DNA from: Erigeron canadensis
Taxonomy: Eukaryota > Streptophyta > Magnoliopsida > Asterales > Asteraceae
Assembly: GCF_010389155.1 (NCBI RefSeq)
Contig: NC_057761.1
Span: 42,394,213 to 42,458,212, forward strand
DNA: 64,000 bases
Direction of reading: 5' to 3'
Part shown: one piece after another, positions 1 to 12,002 of the stretch
Layout: each line of letters starts with the position of its first letter
Position numbering within the stretch: the stretch's first letter is position 1
Position numbers and translations under genes: made by a program
The notes under the pieces: generated by a model
The model's input: only the letters and a program-made list of their open reading frames with translations
The model's database searches: none
What the model was told of the DNA's origin: nothing

Positions 1-491
1 TATATAGAGATAAGTGTTTTAGTTAGTTTATGATTAGACTTAATGCATCATAAGAATTCTAATGGAATTAAAATTCCTTGCTCACCATAAATTGTTGTAA
101 TATATATATGACCGAAATTTTTTTACTAAACATATGATATTTTACTATTACTATTACCATCTTACTACTTAGACTGATTATATATTATTTTTATAATTAT
201 TGATTTTGTTCACCACTAAATAGCGTATACTAATTTATCAATGTCTAGAAATAAATATGACTAACAACTACAAGTCTAGAAATTACGGGAATAGTTATAG
301 TCATCTACGTTTAGGAAGATCAAATATCTCAATCCTAAACTATTGAAATTCAAGTAATAGAAATCCCATATTGGAAATGATCACCACATTTCTATGCTTG
401 TTATACTATATAGGCATATTGACTAGTCAAGAAATTTGGAATGTAAGTTAGAGACTATAATAAATTACCAATTTTGGTGACGGATGTCACA
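1..491 (-). mobile_element. Partial gypsy-type LTR cut by the window edge
   Basis: Read on the minus strand, this begins at 491 with TGTGACATCCGTCACC and runs left off the window. It follows the LTRs of the element at 57515-63856 closely: the same start, then the blocks around TTTCTTGACTAGTCAAT and the AATAATTA/TTTTTATAAT stretch. Towards the window edge it keeps matching the 3' LTR of that element (AAAACACTTATC region), not the altered 5' LTR. It is a third copy of the same LTR family in opposite orientation. Whether it is a solo LTR or the end of a full element cannot be seen here. Confidence 0.8.
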
Positions 492-800
492 CAAACCCTA
501 AACCCTGTAGTGGGAACCCTCATCCTTTTTAGGTTTTTAGGGTTTAGCATTTAGGGTTTAGATTTTCCAGGGTTTTTAGAATGTAGCTTCCCCCTCATAT
601 TAGCAATTAAGCTTTAGGGTTTAGGGTTTGAAGTTGTAGGGTTACGGCTAACCCTGCAACTTCAAACCCTAAACCCTAGAATTGGAACCCTCATCCGTTT
701 TAGGTTTTTAGGGTTTAGATTTTCCTGGATTTTTAGAAAGTAGCCTCCCCCTCGGATTAGAAGTTAAGCTTTAGGGTTTAGTATTTAGGGTTTTACAATG
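492..800. repeat. Degenerate telomere-like (TTTAGGG) repeats in two blocks
   Basis: Many copies of AAACCCTA or TTTAGGGT occur on both strands. A longer unit is present twice (about 490-640 and 665-795); both copies contain GGAACCCTCATCC, a TTTTAGGTTTTTAGGGTTTAG stretch and AGCTTTAGGGTTTAG. This is interstitial telomere-like DNA next to an LTR edge, probably spread by a transposon rather than a real chromosome end. No gene lies here. Confidence 0.7.
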
Positions 801-819
801 CGTCCTCATCATTTTTGAA

Positions 820-1247
820 CTTTATAAGTAACTTACCCATGTATAGATTGTACTTACCCATGGGCAGTTTATATAACTCACCAGTTCCAGGTCTTTCCTA
901 CACATGTGTAGATTGTACTTACACATGTGTAGGATGAACGTGATTGGAAAAAAAAAACGAAATTTTAAAAAGTCGTCAAAAGTATATCGAATCGCATCTC
1001 TAATGAAAGAGGACGAAATTTCAAGACTACCCATGTTTTTTTTTCATCTAACGATCTACGGTTTGTAAGATAAAAGTTTTTTAATGATTTAGATATTTTT
1101 TGATTTAATTAGAGGGTAGAGAAAAAGAGTGTTGGACAACTTATTTAGTAATAACAAACATGCCCTTCCTGATTTTGATGAATGGAGGACTGAGATTGGT
1201 TCTCGCGTTCTTTTTTTTTTAGTGGTTCTCAAAATAACTCACCTAGG
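820..1247. mobile_element. Right part of a long-TIR (Mutator-like) element
   Basis: The segment from about 940 to 1247 is an inverted copy of 1248-1490: the blocks AGTCGTCAAAAGTATATCGA, TCTAATGAAAGAGGACGAAA and TTGTAAGATAAA are shared. The outer ends of the two copies meet in a perfect 42-bp palindrome at 1225-1266. The inner part (820-940) carries copies of the self-complementary ACACATGTGT motif. The matching left end of this element was not found. No transposase is visible. Confidence 0.6.
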
Positions 1248-2064
1248 GGTGAGTTATTTTGAGAACTCATAGAATAAAAAGAACTCAAGAACTATTTTGG
1301 ACCACACATTCTTTTCCTCTTTCTCTCTCTTCACTTAAATAATAAAATTCACCCAAATCATTCAAAATGCTTTATCTCACAAACCGTAAATCGTTAAACG
1401 AAACAAAAAGCACGGGTGGTCTTAAAATTTCGTCCTCTTTCATTAGAGATTCAATTCGATATACTTTTGACGACTTTTTAATTTTTGTTTTTTTTTTGTT
1501 ATACTTACACTAACTTACACATGTGTAGATTGAATTTACACATGTGTAGGTTGAACTTACACATGTGTAGGTTCAACAAAAAATTACGATTCGGAACGGG
1601 CTTCGCCCTTAAGGATATTCATAAACCAATGCTAGTGGAGGTGATAGGTCATAGAAGGTGATAGGTCATAGGGTGATAGCTCATAGAGGGTGATTAGGTC
1701 ATAGGGGGTGACCGGTGATGAGTGATCTACCTGACGGGCTCCGCCCTTAACCTTCATTGTTGTGTACATATGTTCGTTTACTAATTTACATGTGAAAACA
1801 ATGATCCTACACATGTGTAGGTACACATGTACAAGAGGAAAAGTCATCAAAAGTATATCGAATTGGATCTCTAATGAAAGAGGACAAAATTTTAAGACTA
1901 CCCATGCTTTTTATTTCGTCTAATGATTTACGCTTTGTGAAATAAAGCATTTTTAATGATTTGGGTGAATTTTATTATTTAATTGAAGAGAGAGAAAGAG
2001 AAAAAAAATAAGTGGTCTATAATGGTTCTTGAGTTCTTTTTTATTTGTGGGTTCTTAAATAACC
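1248..2064. mobile_element. Non-autonomous element with about 230-bp terminal inverted repeats
   Basis: The left TIR (1248-1490) and right TIR (about 1840-2064) are inverted copies sharing a sequence ending in AGTATATCGAATT, the ATGAAAGAGGAC block and the outer GTTCT(C/T)AAATAAC end. The middle holds ACACATGTGTAG repeats and a short tandem array of GGTGATAGGTCATAG-like units (1640-1710). TIR length suggests a Mutator-like MITE. No coding capacity is seen. Confidence 0.65.
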
Positions 2065-2067
2065 CTT

Positions 2068-2120
<53 letters not shown>

Positions 2121-2126
<6 letters not shown>

Positions 2127-2507
2127 ACAAACAAATGAGAACCAACTTAAAATGAGAACAAATGAGAACACTTAATAAACTACATTTTGATGCATTAAAA
2201 GTCCATAAAACTAACATAATGCATAACTAATTATCATTATTTAAGTGTTTAACAACACATGGATCCGTCAAAATCGAAAAAATCACGTTTTTTGTTGGAT
2301 GCATCATTTTGATAATATGCATCCAAGATGTATGCACAAAACAAAAAACGTGATTTTTTCGAATTTAAAGGATCAATGTGTTGTTAAACATTTAAATAAT
2401 GATAATTAGTTATGCACTATGTTAGTTTTATGGACTTTTAATGTATCAAAATGATGATTTCAAATGTTCTCACCGTTCTTATTTTAAAAGTGTTCTCATC
2501 GGAGTGT

Positions 2508-2510
<3 letters not shown>
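2121..2510. mobile_element. Fold-back MITE between two (TA)n tracts
   Basis: A 390-bp near-complete inverted repeat. The arms pair along their whole length (for example AAAAAATCACGTTTTTTG with CAAAAAACGTGATTTTTT and TAATTATCATTATTTAA with its complement). (TA)n tracts adjoin it on both sides (2089-2120 and 2511-2541), so it inserted in a TA microsatellite and the exact target duplication cannot be defined. Confidence 0.85.
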
Positions 2511-2545
<35 letters not shown>

Positions 2546-2571
2546 GAAGTTGTCAACTCGTACTCGGATTA

Positions 2572-3545
2572 TCTATAATATAACTAAAAGAAGGAGTTGG
2601 GAGTACACTTGACACCCCTAATTTCCCTTTTTTAGCCTAATATCCCCTTCTTATTATTTCTCTATTTTTTTAATATTTATTTAATAAAAATGACCGACCT
2701 TTAATAAAAAAAATCTTATAAAATTTTTATTATTATCATTAAATACTATATATATCACCTAGAAAAATCCTTGACATGTTCTCAACCCTAAGAAAAAACA
2801 TATGACAAAAAAAAACTACGATCGACTACCAAAAAGGTTTTTTATTTATATACTTTGTTCATATTTAATCATTATTATTATTATTATTTAACTTAGAATT
2901 CTTATGTTACTGTTATTATTATCTTTTTTAATTTAGTTTGTTGTTCATTATAAATTCATTATGATTTCTTTTTAAACAAAAAAAAATAAGACCACATGTG
3001 GCTTATTCTTCAACAACAAAAAGTAAGACCACATTAGTTCATCCTGAAGATCTTAAGTCAACACATGTTAACCATCATCTACGACTCCGTGTTGTGCATG
3101 TATGGACTGTTTCAGAGTGGAACAACCTGAAGAACATCAAAACAATCGAGATGGTCTTTATTGATGAATTGGTATGTATTTTTCAAATTATATACTCTAC
3201 ACTTTTTTCTCTATTTATTTAATTAAAGTTAGAAGAAAAAAAAGATAAACTGGAATCAATATTTATATGAAATTAATTTTTATATGTTTCTTATTTAGCT
3301 TTCGTATTAATTAAGTTGTGATATTGTTCATACACTTTTTATTTCTCTTTTTATTTAACAAAAGTTGGGAGAAAAAAAAAAGGTAAACTGGAATCAATAT
3401 TTATATGAAGTTATTTTTCATATGTTTGTTCTTTAGCTTTTGTATTCATCAAGTTGTGATATTGTCCTACAATTTTTGTTTCACAATTATTATTAGATTT
3501 ATATATCTTGAAACTATTCGTCCAATAGACGGGCCTAAGCGCTAG
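2572..3545 (+). mobile_element. Helitron, 974 bp, carrying an RPA-like gene fragment
   Basis: The 5' end reads A|TCTATAATATAACTAAAAG, a canonical Helitron start. The 3' end has GACGGGCCTAAGCG followed by CTAG|T. Insertion between A and T is as expected. Inside, an open frame at 2998-3222 encodes LRLRVVHVW followed by a segment with KTIEMVFIDE. This resembles the first OB-fold of the replication protein A-like protein (DUF223 type) carried by plant Helitrons. It looks like a decayed internal piece of an autonomous element or a captured exon. Confidence 0.8.
2998..3222 (+). pseudogene. RPA-like OB-fold fragment inside Helitron
   Basis: Seventy-four codons are open. The segment LRLRVVHVWTVSEWN, then IKTIEMVFIDE, has the pattern 'R-V-x-R-x-W ... 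x-S-I-E-M-V-L-x-D-E' of the N-terminal OB domain of plant replication protein A 70-kDa-like proteins, which are common in Helitrons. The domain stops after the first strands and runs into AT-rich sequence, so only the start remains. It could be one exon, with GGTATG at about 3170 as a donor. Probably not functional. Confidence 0.5.
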
Positions 3546-3642
3546 TAAATTTATAATTAGAAGGATTTGAACTGTACTTATTTATATTCGGTGACCATCA
3601 CATATTTTAAATAGCAAATGCTTTTACAGTTTATTAGTTAAA

Positions 3643-3690
3643 CTAGTGGGTGTATAAACCCGCATTGCGGGCTTCAACTATCGTGTTTAC
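3643..3690 (-). mobile_element. Helitron 3' terminus (minus strand)
   Basis: On the minus strand the sequence ends with the hairpin CCCGCAATGCGGG, 12 nt, then CTAG|T, which is a classic Helitron 3' end. The element would extend rightward from 3643. I could not find a convincing TC start for it in the AT-rich sequence that follows, so its length is unknown. Confidence 0.65.
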
Positions 3691-3779
3691 GTACACGATT
3701 ATGTTCAAATTTTTGAGATATATGATAAAAAGATCCAACAGGTTGGCAGACAACTAAAAATATAAAAAAAACAATATAA

Positions 3780-3824
<45 letters not shown>

Positions 3825-6800
3825 TATGTTTGTTATCTCAAACATTAATAAATATGATAAACCCGCTTAAAAGTTTGCATATTAAACCCATATGTTTTAT
3901 TTAATTAAAAAAAGCAAACTGAGACTCTGAGAGGCATTTGTGTAAGAAAAATGATGGCGACGTGGCAAATCCGAAAGGTAATACATAGTGAGACGTAAAA
4001 ATGAAATTTGAAAAAAAAACCCATTAAAAACAATAAAATAACCCTACTTAAAATTTTGTCATCTTAAATACATAAATTTATTTTTTAAAAGAATCTAAAA
4101 TACAAAACAAATAAAACCATATAATTAAGTAAGTAAGCTACCAGACAGCTGCACAGCTGCATACAAGCTTGCTTCACTGTTCATCACTTTAATTCTCTTA
4201 ATAGAGTATATAATTAAGTTGTTTATAGGTATATATATGGAATGAAAAAAAATCGACCCGCTAAAATATATTTTTCAAACATGAAATTTCTTTGGGCTAG
4301 CTAGTTAATCTTTTTGAAGAGAGCTTTAAATGGATAAGTTTTATATTATCGTGAGTTTGAGCTCTGCAAATTAGTGGACCAATTCATGTGAATTACCTAT
4401 CAAAGAGTTCAATTTTTTGTTTCACCATTTGGTTTGAATCTCAACGAGGATTCTATAAGCAAGTCGTCTAGGACGTACTCAAATCATTTTTCAAGAGCAT
4501 TGTTTAAAGACGCATAATGACTCATGACACCATTTTAGAGCTACATAAGAGCCCAACGAGTGGTTGGGTTGAATTTATTAACCCTTACAAAATCAACCAA
4601 TAAAAATCATACAAGTCATCTTAACTTTTCAACTCTCAAACCAATTTTTTCAATCATAGACGTTCTATAAATTTTCAACGTTCTTAAATTATATTTTCTT
4701 TCTTTTTCTTAGATTAAACTAAACATTTAATATAAAAACTTAACATTTTATTAAATATATAACATTATGTTAAAATATATATTTTATAATAGAAAATTAG
4801 CGTGTATATCTAAAATTTTCAAATTAGAATAATAATTTTGTAAACAAGTGCTTTAAGGGCTAAAATGAAATATAAAAATTAGAATATTGATCTACCCTAC
4901 ACTTTCTTCTACATATACAGATACTGCTGCTATTACATGAAAAAACAAACACACACACACACATATATATATATACAAAAAAAAATTTTAATCTCCAAAC
5001 TGTTCAAAATTCAAGTAGGCCCTATCTACACAGTTATTTTTTCTCTCTCTCCATTTATGCTTCACGGGTATATTACCCTCTCACCATACCGTTGAGCTAG
5101 CCGATGGCACCGGCAGTGGTGTTATTGGCGGTATGGGGGTTACCCGACGTCCACTTTGTGTGCCCTAAGTAGGTTTCACGTAATTAGAAGAACAAGGTAC
5201 AAAACAAAAGACAAAAATTTATTTATTTTAAATATTTTTAAATTTAAAAATTACATCATTATTACTAATAAGGATTGATGATTCATTTGTAAAGTTTTTG
5301 ACTTTAAGTCAAGGTATTCAAGTTTCACTCTTTACATATGTGAGAGTAGATTATTGGGGTATTTAGAAATCAAGGGATATATCTTAGATATTCGTGTAGT
5401 TTAAGAGTAAGATATTTTGACGTTTTAAATTAATTTACACAATTATTCTTTAAAGTATTTCTTATTGATTGAACAAAAACTCAAATACATATTTATATAC
5501 TTTTTTATTTTTAAAAGAAGAAATTTAGTAACTGTAAATGAATGAATAATTGTATATAACTTACTCTCTTGATTGTAAGGGACCATGATTATTGACACTC
5601 TTCATGTAAATGGAGTTGGGCGAAAGAAAAATTGATTCGGCTGGATGTATCTAGATTGGGTTGAAGAAGAATATAAAATTGAAAAGGTGATAACAAATCT
5701 CCGTGAGAGAAAAGGAAATAAATAACTTAACTATGGTTAAATAATACTCGTATATTGTAAATAAGAGTAAACCCTAGTAAATACAGTACAAATGGTTAAT
5801 GGAAAGAAAATATGAAATATGTAAAAATTATAAAATATGTTAAAAAGCTTTCTTTGTTAAAAAGCTTACACGTAGCAGCAACACACTAATCTCTCGTATG
5901 ATGATGCGAGCAGTACATTCAATACAAATAAAATTATAAAATTTCTGAAAAGCCAAAAAAAAAGGGTGAGATTCGAAACTATGTTTATTTATATTAAATA
6001 AGAACTGAAAACCAACTGAGCTAATCAAAACTTTATTAAATTTCAAGCATTAAAAATATTTAAGCTGATGCAAGATGAGCAGTTGTTAACATATAAAAAA
6101 AAGGTAATTGTATGACATGAAATGTAAAGCTAGTCATATGACATGTCAGTTAATATTCAAGATATTGGGAAAAATTGTTAGTCATTATATCATTTCTCAG
6201 AAAATTTTGATATATATTAATGAAATTTTGGTATTGTCATTTTAAAATGAATAAGTCTGCATTTAAAAAATAAGTACTTCATTCATTATATGTTTAATAT
6301 TCAAACATATGTTATTGATAAATGCTAGGTTTAGAATACTTTTATGTAGAAACCATTAATTTAATATATGGTCATGTGTGAATAAGTGTGATCAAACTAC
6401 GGTCTTAATCAACTTGCCATGCAATGTCCACACATCCTGTGGATAATTACGAATACAATTATCATTTACTTTAGTTTATGCAAATAGAATTTGACCATAT
6501 ACTAATTGAGATGTAGTAAAACGTTGTTCATTTAAATCTCATTAGTTAATACAAGAACAACAAGATTCAATCTTTACATACGGAGTATGAGGAGGTGAGA
6601 TGTAGACAGTTTTGCCTCTATTTAGAGATAGAAAGACTATTTTCATAAGTACTTTCGGCCAAACGTGATGCGATAGCAGTAGAATGTAAAGAGTTTATTA
6701 ACTATACTTGTCGGTCGAGTATCAACTGACTACATGTCTACATTAAGTGTATAAAAGAATAAAAAAATACAACAAAATACACTTTAACGCAAAATCCAAC

Positions 6801-6987
6801 GATACATAGTAAATAAGACATTTGAACATATTAATCATCAACATCAAAACTTAATGAACATAACCGCCTGCATACCAAGCATGTGCAAAAACTCTCATTA
6901 ACCCCCTTCCAACCAATTATAGAATTAAACAAATATAAATGGTATCGTCCAGGCATACCTACGTATAATTATTATATATATATATAT
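3691..6987. other. Gene-free AT-rich sequence
   Basis: A (TA)n tract lies at about 3793-3822. The rest is low-complexity AT-rich DNA without an open frame that looks coding. It may include the body of the minus-strand Helitron that starts at 3643. Weak tRNA-like B-box strings occur (for example GAGTTTGAGCTC near 4355), but no clear SINE can be drawn. Confidence 0.5.
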
Positions 6988-7694
6988 ATACTAAAAACTA
7001 AAGTTGGAATGTGAGGGGGAGTTACTGTAGCTAAAAGTACTCCCCCTTTAGCATAAGGTACAAGCCTTTAAAGCATCCAACATAATTAACGAACTTAACG
7101 AAGGTTAGGTAACATACTTAATGACTGTTAGGTGACGGACTTAACGACCCTTATTTTCTTTTTTTTACTGTAGCTAAAAGTACTCCCCCTTTAGCATAAG
7201 GTACAAGCCTTAAAAGCATCCAAAATAATTAACGGACTTAACGATGGTTAGGTAACAGACCTAACAACTGTTAGGTGACGGACTTAACGACCCTTATTTT
7301 CTTTTTTTTTACTACATAACTTTTACTTTTTAAACTTTCCACCAATTTTTTTTTTTTACATTTCTCCTTTTACCTTTTGTCACATAGCTCTTGCTTTTTA
7401 AACTTTCAACATACAAACTTTGTTTTTAGGTATAAAGTTTATTAACTTTTGTACTTTTTTTCATATAACTTTGTTTTTAAACTTTGCTTTGAAGTTTTCT
7501 TTTATTTTCTTTTACGATATAACTTTTGATTTCTAAATTTTATTACCAAAGTTTCATTTTCTTTACTTTGAACCACAACTTTTATTTTCTTAACTTTTGT
7601 CACGCAAATTTTGTTTTTCGGCTTAATGTTTTTGTAACTTTTATCACCAGAGTTATGTCTTTCTCCCAGGGCAACGCCCGGGTAGAAATACTAG
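6988..7694 (+). mobile_element. Helitron A with internal tandem duplication
   Basis: The 3' end is a hairpin (GGGCAACGCCC), then GGGTAGAAATA and CTAG|T at 7691-7695. The 5' end (CTAAAAACTAAAG after a (TA)n tract) matches the 5' end of the sister copy at 15744-16433. A unit of about 145 bp starting CTGTAGCTAAAAGTACTCCC occurs twice in tandem (about 7025-7165 and 7166-7305). The rest is rich in AACTTTTGTT-like runs. It has no coding capacity; the 5' boundary is blurred by the (TA)n tract. Confidence 0.7.
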
Positions 7695-8578
7695 TTGTAA
7701 ATTAACTAGGAAGGCCTCATGAACCCGATGAGCCTAAGAATAATAATAAATACTAATCAACTTATGAAACAGGGTAGCTAGGTCGTCTAGCTAGCAAGAT
7801 TTTCCTTAAACCCCAAAAAGATACAATTAAGTACTCATAAGAGCATATAATAAATATATCATGCATGACATTCCTATATATATAAGTAGATAAACTATCC
7901 TAAAACCTCTTAAAAAAATACTTATCTACCATAAATCTCATTAGTTGATGTGAGGCGGAGAAAATTATGTATTCTTGAAAGCTCGTCTTAAGGGGTAATT
8001 GGATAAAAACATTGTGTTAGGTTGTTCGGGGAGACGGGATTTGATTTGATTTGTGGTCTAATATACATATCTTTGTAAGTAATTAATTAAGTTCACTTAT
8101 AAGTCGTTTTCTACGGGTTCAGAATACAAGAGAAATGTTTTTTTTTAATGATAAAGAGATGATATTATTAATTAACACCAATCTAGCAATCACTTGATCT
8201 TCACTTATGTTTTCTTTTAACAATCTTCAAAATGTTTATTTAATAAAATTCTAAGAACTTTCATAATTGTGCATTACGAGTTTGTACAGTGAGTTATACC
8301 ATTTATGCATTGTGATACATTAATCATAAATGTTGATATTAATTATAAATGTTGATATATCACTTCCCATTAGGAAAATACTAAAACACATGATACGTCA
8401 TAACCAAATATAATGTGTGATATTAATAGATACATTTATTCCCATAGGGTAAGGTTTATATTAATATTAAATACAACTCAATCTCTTCATATGAATGAAT
8501 TTGCTTACAAATACATTATCACATGAAAATAAGTTATAATTGCATGATTATCATGGAGTCATAGTTTTTTCAAGGGTT
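7695..8578. other. Gene-free sequence
   Basis: AT-rich intergenic DNA. No coding frame, RNA gene or bounded repeat recognised. Confidence 0.5.
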
Positions 8579-8755
8579 GAGATCTTCTAAAGTCAAAACC
8601 CAACTTTATTGGTAAAGTTGGTATCTTGATCATTGGATTAAAATCAAAGGCCAAGATATAAAAATCATATTTGAATTTTAACCCTTGATTTTAATCCAAA
8701 GGTTAAGATGTGTTCAACTTTACCTATAAAGTTGAAAATAACTTTAGAGGATCTC
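8579..8755. mobile_element. Short MITE with about 70-bp TIRs
   Basis: The left end (GAGATCTTCTAAAGT, then AACTTTATTGGTAAAGTTGG and TTGGATTAAAATCAAAGG) is repeated inverted at the right end (GAGATCCTCTAAAGTTA in reverse complement). Related but decayed copies lie at about 11197-11350 and 15412-15551. No coding capacity. Confidence 0.7.
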
Positions 8756-8829
8756 CATCTTTTTTTCAATCAAAATAGTTCTCTCGAAAAACTTTCTTAT
8801 TCGCATATATATATATATATATATATATA

Positions 8830-9111
8830 CGAGCATGGTACTCGCGGAATGCGACGGCGACCTGACGATGACGGTGATGTGATGGTGGCGACAGATGTTG
8901 ACAATGGTGGCGACATCAATTGGTGTACGTAAAGATATTTTATTTAAAAGGGGTTATAAGAGATATTTTATAATATAATGGACTAATGGTGTAATTTAAT
9001 ATTAATGGTTGATGGTGATTTAATTCATTAAGGGTAAATTGGTAATTTCGCATGTCCCGAAAATGTAAACTTTTCAACATGGGGATTATAATTTTTATAT
9101 AGAAGTATAGA
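8830..9111 (-). mobile_element. Short Helitron-like element
   Basis: On the minus strand it starts A|TCTATACTTCTATATAAAAA at 9111 and ends near 8830 with CGCATTCCGCGAGTACCATG. Two further copies with the same end structure sit at 11749-12002 (+) and 14771-15059 (-). The start is Helitron-like, but I see no final CTRR after the GC-rich hairpin, so the class is not certain. Confidence 0.5.
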
Positions 9112-9619
9112 TATATAAAGCATATGATAATGCAGAAAGAAAAGAAAATGCAAGCTTAGTCGTCGTTCATCCCCCTTGATTAAAAGCATAATTCTAGCGT
9201 ATATACTATAAGCATCAATATAATATACTTCGTTTTCACAGAAAAGTATGAATTTGAGTTTGATTTTATTCTATTTTTGTTTTTCCCATTTCCATATGTT
9301 ATTATTTTCTTCTTCAAAATTTAAATTTCATACTCTTTGTTTCTACTCATTAGGGCTATTTTATTCTTGATCTATTACTAATATTGAAATTTTACCCCTA
9401 CGTTTAAATCAAGTCTTTTACTCTTTTCTGTGGATTATAAATCAGAAAAGATGAATTGTATCGTAAGTGGTATAAGTTCATACATAAATATTACCAAATT
9501 ATGAAAAGCAAAATATATCGATAATCAAAAGTCTTCACGATGAATATTTTTAGTAATACATATTCCTTTGTCCATTATAAGTGTTTAGTTTACTATTTTT
9601 ATGGTTTTTTCATACGATC

Positions 9620-10603
9620 TGTTAGGTCCAGATTTACTGGACTCGCTCCAGACATAACTACTAGAGCCCTCTGAAGATTTGTACAGAAATTATGTGAAGA
9701 CCAGTGAACAACCTACTTGTATAGAAATCTGGATTTCACCAGATTTGTTCACTGGACTTCACTCCAGTCAAGATCTGTCCACTGAAGAACATTCTCACTG
9801 AAGTCGAAGACTGAAGTCTGAAGAAAGAAGTCTGACAAATAGCGGAGCTCACTGGAAGACTTACCAGATCTCCTGACTGGAGTCCTTGTCAGTGTTCTAG
9901 ACCTTACAAGTCTGAACACTGATTACGAGGAATTGACTTTATGCCTTTACATGCCTTTAACCAGACAATCCATTTGTCATTTTTTAAAAGCCTTACACGC
10001 ATGTAAAGGTGGTTGGTTAATTAGAAGACAAGTCACTGTCATGTGACTTTATTCTTGTACTTTAATCAATGCTTTTAAGGAATTAATGTAATTTCCTTAA
10101 ATGCATGTAACCATATTTGTACGGCAAAAAGAATATTATATTTATTCTTTTTGCCTATAAATACCAAGTCACTTCCTCGTCCAAATAAGATACTTTTTGC
10201 AACTTGGTGCCTTTGTTCAAATACTCTCGATCTAAATAGTTATACTTCACAACTTTAAGTATTTCGATCAAAGAGTTTATTTAGCAAAGATTAGATCACT
10301 TGTAATTCATAGGTTGTTTAGATACTTACTTTGTAATATCTTGTTCCGCAACAACCTTGAATTTTATTTAATATCAATAAATAAAATACATTTGAAAATT
10401 ACATTGTGTCTCACCATTTACTTACTTGCTTATCTTTATATTGCTTAAGTACGTATTACGTTATATATATTCTTGCATTTATATTAATCGTAATACTAGT
10501 CCAATCTAGTGCTTACTTGATATTTAATACTAGTCATCTCTAATGATTACTTGACTTGTTATTCTACACTTGTGGGTTAAACCATTGAGTGAGGGACTTC
10601 ACA
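9620..10603 (+). mobile_element. Solo LTR, 984 bp
   Basis: It starts TGTTAGGTCCAG and ends GGGACTTCACA. It is flanked by the 5-bp direct repeat CGATC (9615-9619 and 10604-10608). A TATA box (CTATAAATACC) lies near 10155, placed as for an LTR promoter, followed by AATAAA-type signals around 10376. No primer site or internal region is present, so it is a solo LTR left by LTR-LTR recombination. TG...CA ends and size suit a Ty1/copia or small gypsy element; the superfamily is not decided. Confidence 0.85.
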
Positions 10604-10608
10604 CGATC

Positions 10609-11540
10609 ATCTATAACCATTCAGTTTGTTTCTATTCTATTTTCATTATAATCACAAATTTAATAACTCATTGTATCTAGGATATCCACAATATACCAAT
10701 TAAAATTTAAAAAACAAACACACAAAAGACTAATATCAAAATATAAAGTAGACCCACACTTTAACGTTTCACCTCAAGTAAATAGTCTCATCTATTCCTA
10801 TTCCATCTTCATTGTACCATTTCATTTTACCTACCTTTTCCGTTCATCTCATTATTTTTTGTCTTACTTATTTTATTTTTCTATAGAACAATTTTGTAAT
10901 GAGTATTCAGCTTACTGTTTCAATTTGGGAAAAAAGTATGGTTGCATCAAGTTATAAGAAGGTTTATTTTCAATTTAAGACAAAAAATTATTTCAAAGAA
11001 TAATTAATGCAAATTTAGTTAAAACAATATATGTAATAAATTTTATCATTCATGAGTAACTAACATTTAAAAAAACCTAACCGCTATCATAAATTAAAAT
11101 AAGATAAAAATAATTTGGGTTTCGCTGATGATAGTCCATACCAAAATTTTAACGAATGAACCTTTTGATATAAAAAGAGAAAGGGATGTTTTAAAGTTGT
11201 TTTTAACTTTACCAGTAAAGGTGAGACATTTTGACTATTAGATTAATGACAAAAATCAAATTTTAAAAATTATCTTTAAATTTTAATTATTAATTCTAAT
11301 TGATAATCAAGATTGAACTTTACTACGAGTAGTAAAATTGTAGAAATGTTCAAAAAAAAAGTAAGATTGTAGAAATTAAATCCATAAAATATATGTTCAC
11401 AACCCAACAATCTAAATAATTTTCGTAGGTCGTTGGTATGGTCAATAAAGACAAGCCGCCCACAAACTGAAATCCAACGGCCTATATTTTACTGGAATAT
11501 TCTGTTTTGTCTATCTATCTTATTCATTTTCCTAGAGATA
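10609..11540. other. Gene-free sequence with decayed MITE copy
   Basis: AT-rich intergenic DNA. At about 11197-11350 there is a decayed relative of the MITE at 8579-8755 (AACTTTACCAGTAAAGGT, ending ACTTTACTACGAGTAGTAAA). No gene is seen. Confidence 0.5.
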
Positions 11541-11552
11541 AACAATTCAATC

Positions 11553-11690
11553 ACGCCACGTGGAAATCCAAATCAGGTGCGCCATCACGTAGACACGTGG
11601 CATTGGACCACGTGATGTTATTTAAGCTGATAGTTAATCGTCCAATAAGATCTCAAGATCATGAGGTGGCAGGATAACAACCACCCATAT
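11553..11690 (+). promoter_or_regulatory. Cluster of three G-boxes with CCAAT and GATA-like motifs, no gene attached
   Basis: Three CACGTG hexamers lie within 58 bp (11557-11562, 11594-11599, 11609-11614), the first two in ABRE-like contexts (CCACGTGG, ACACGTGGC). Then follow CCAAT (about 11642) and GTGGCAGGATAACAACCACC (about 11665). This looks like a light- or ABA-responsive plant promoter. No coding sequence follows: a Helitron-like element begins at 11749. The function is inferred from motifs only. Confidence 0.5.
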
Positions 11691-11748
11691 TTTTATCTCT
11701 TTTACTTTTTATTTTACTCAATGTTTATCTACTCAATATTACCCCATA

Positions 11749-12002
11749 TCTATAAAACTATATAAAAATTATAACCTCTATATGTTCAATGTTTACATAA
11801 ATTGGATATGCAAATTGACCAAAATTTTCTTAATGAATTAAATCACTATCAACCATTAATATTAAATCATACCATTAGTCAATTATATTATAAAATATCT
11901 CTACTAACCCCTTTAAATCAAATACTTTTACCTACACCAATAGATGTCGCCACCACCGTCATTGCCGACTTGTTGCCGCATTGCGCGAGTACCATGCTCG
12001 GA
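11749..12002 (+). mobile_element. Short Helitron-like element
   Basis: It starts A|TCTATAAAACTATATAAAAA and ends near CCGCATTGCGCGAGTACCATG. It shares both end structures with 8830-9111 and 14771-15059. A run of 13 G (12253-12265) lies a little downstream, outside the element. Confidence 0.5.

Noticed and set aside
492..800. Real telomere or chromosome end
   Set aside because: The TTTAGGG units are few, degenerate, in both orientations and mixed with other sequence next to an LTR; they are interstitial.
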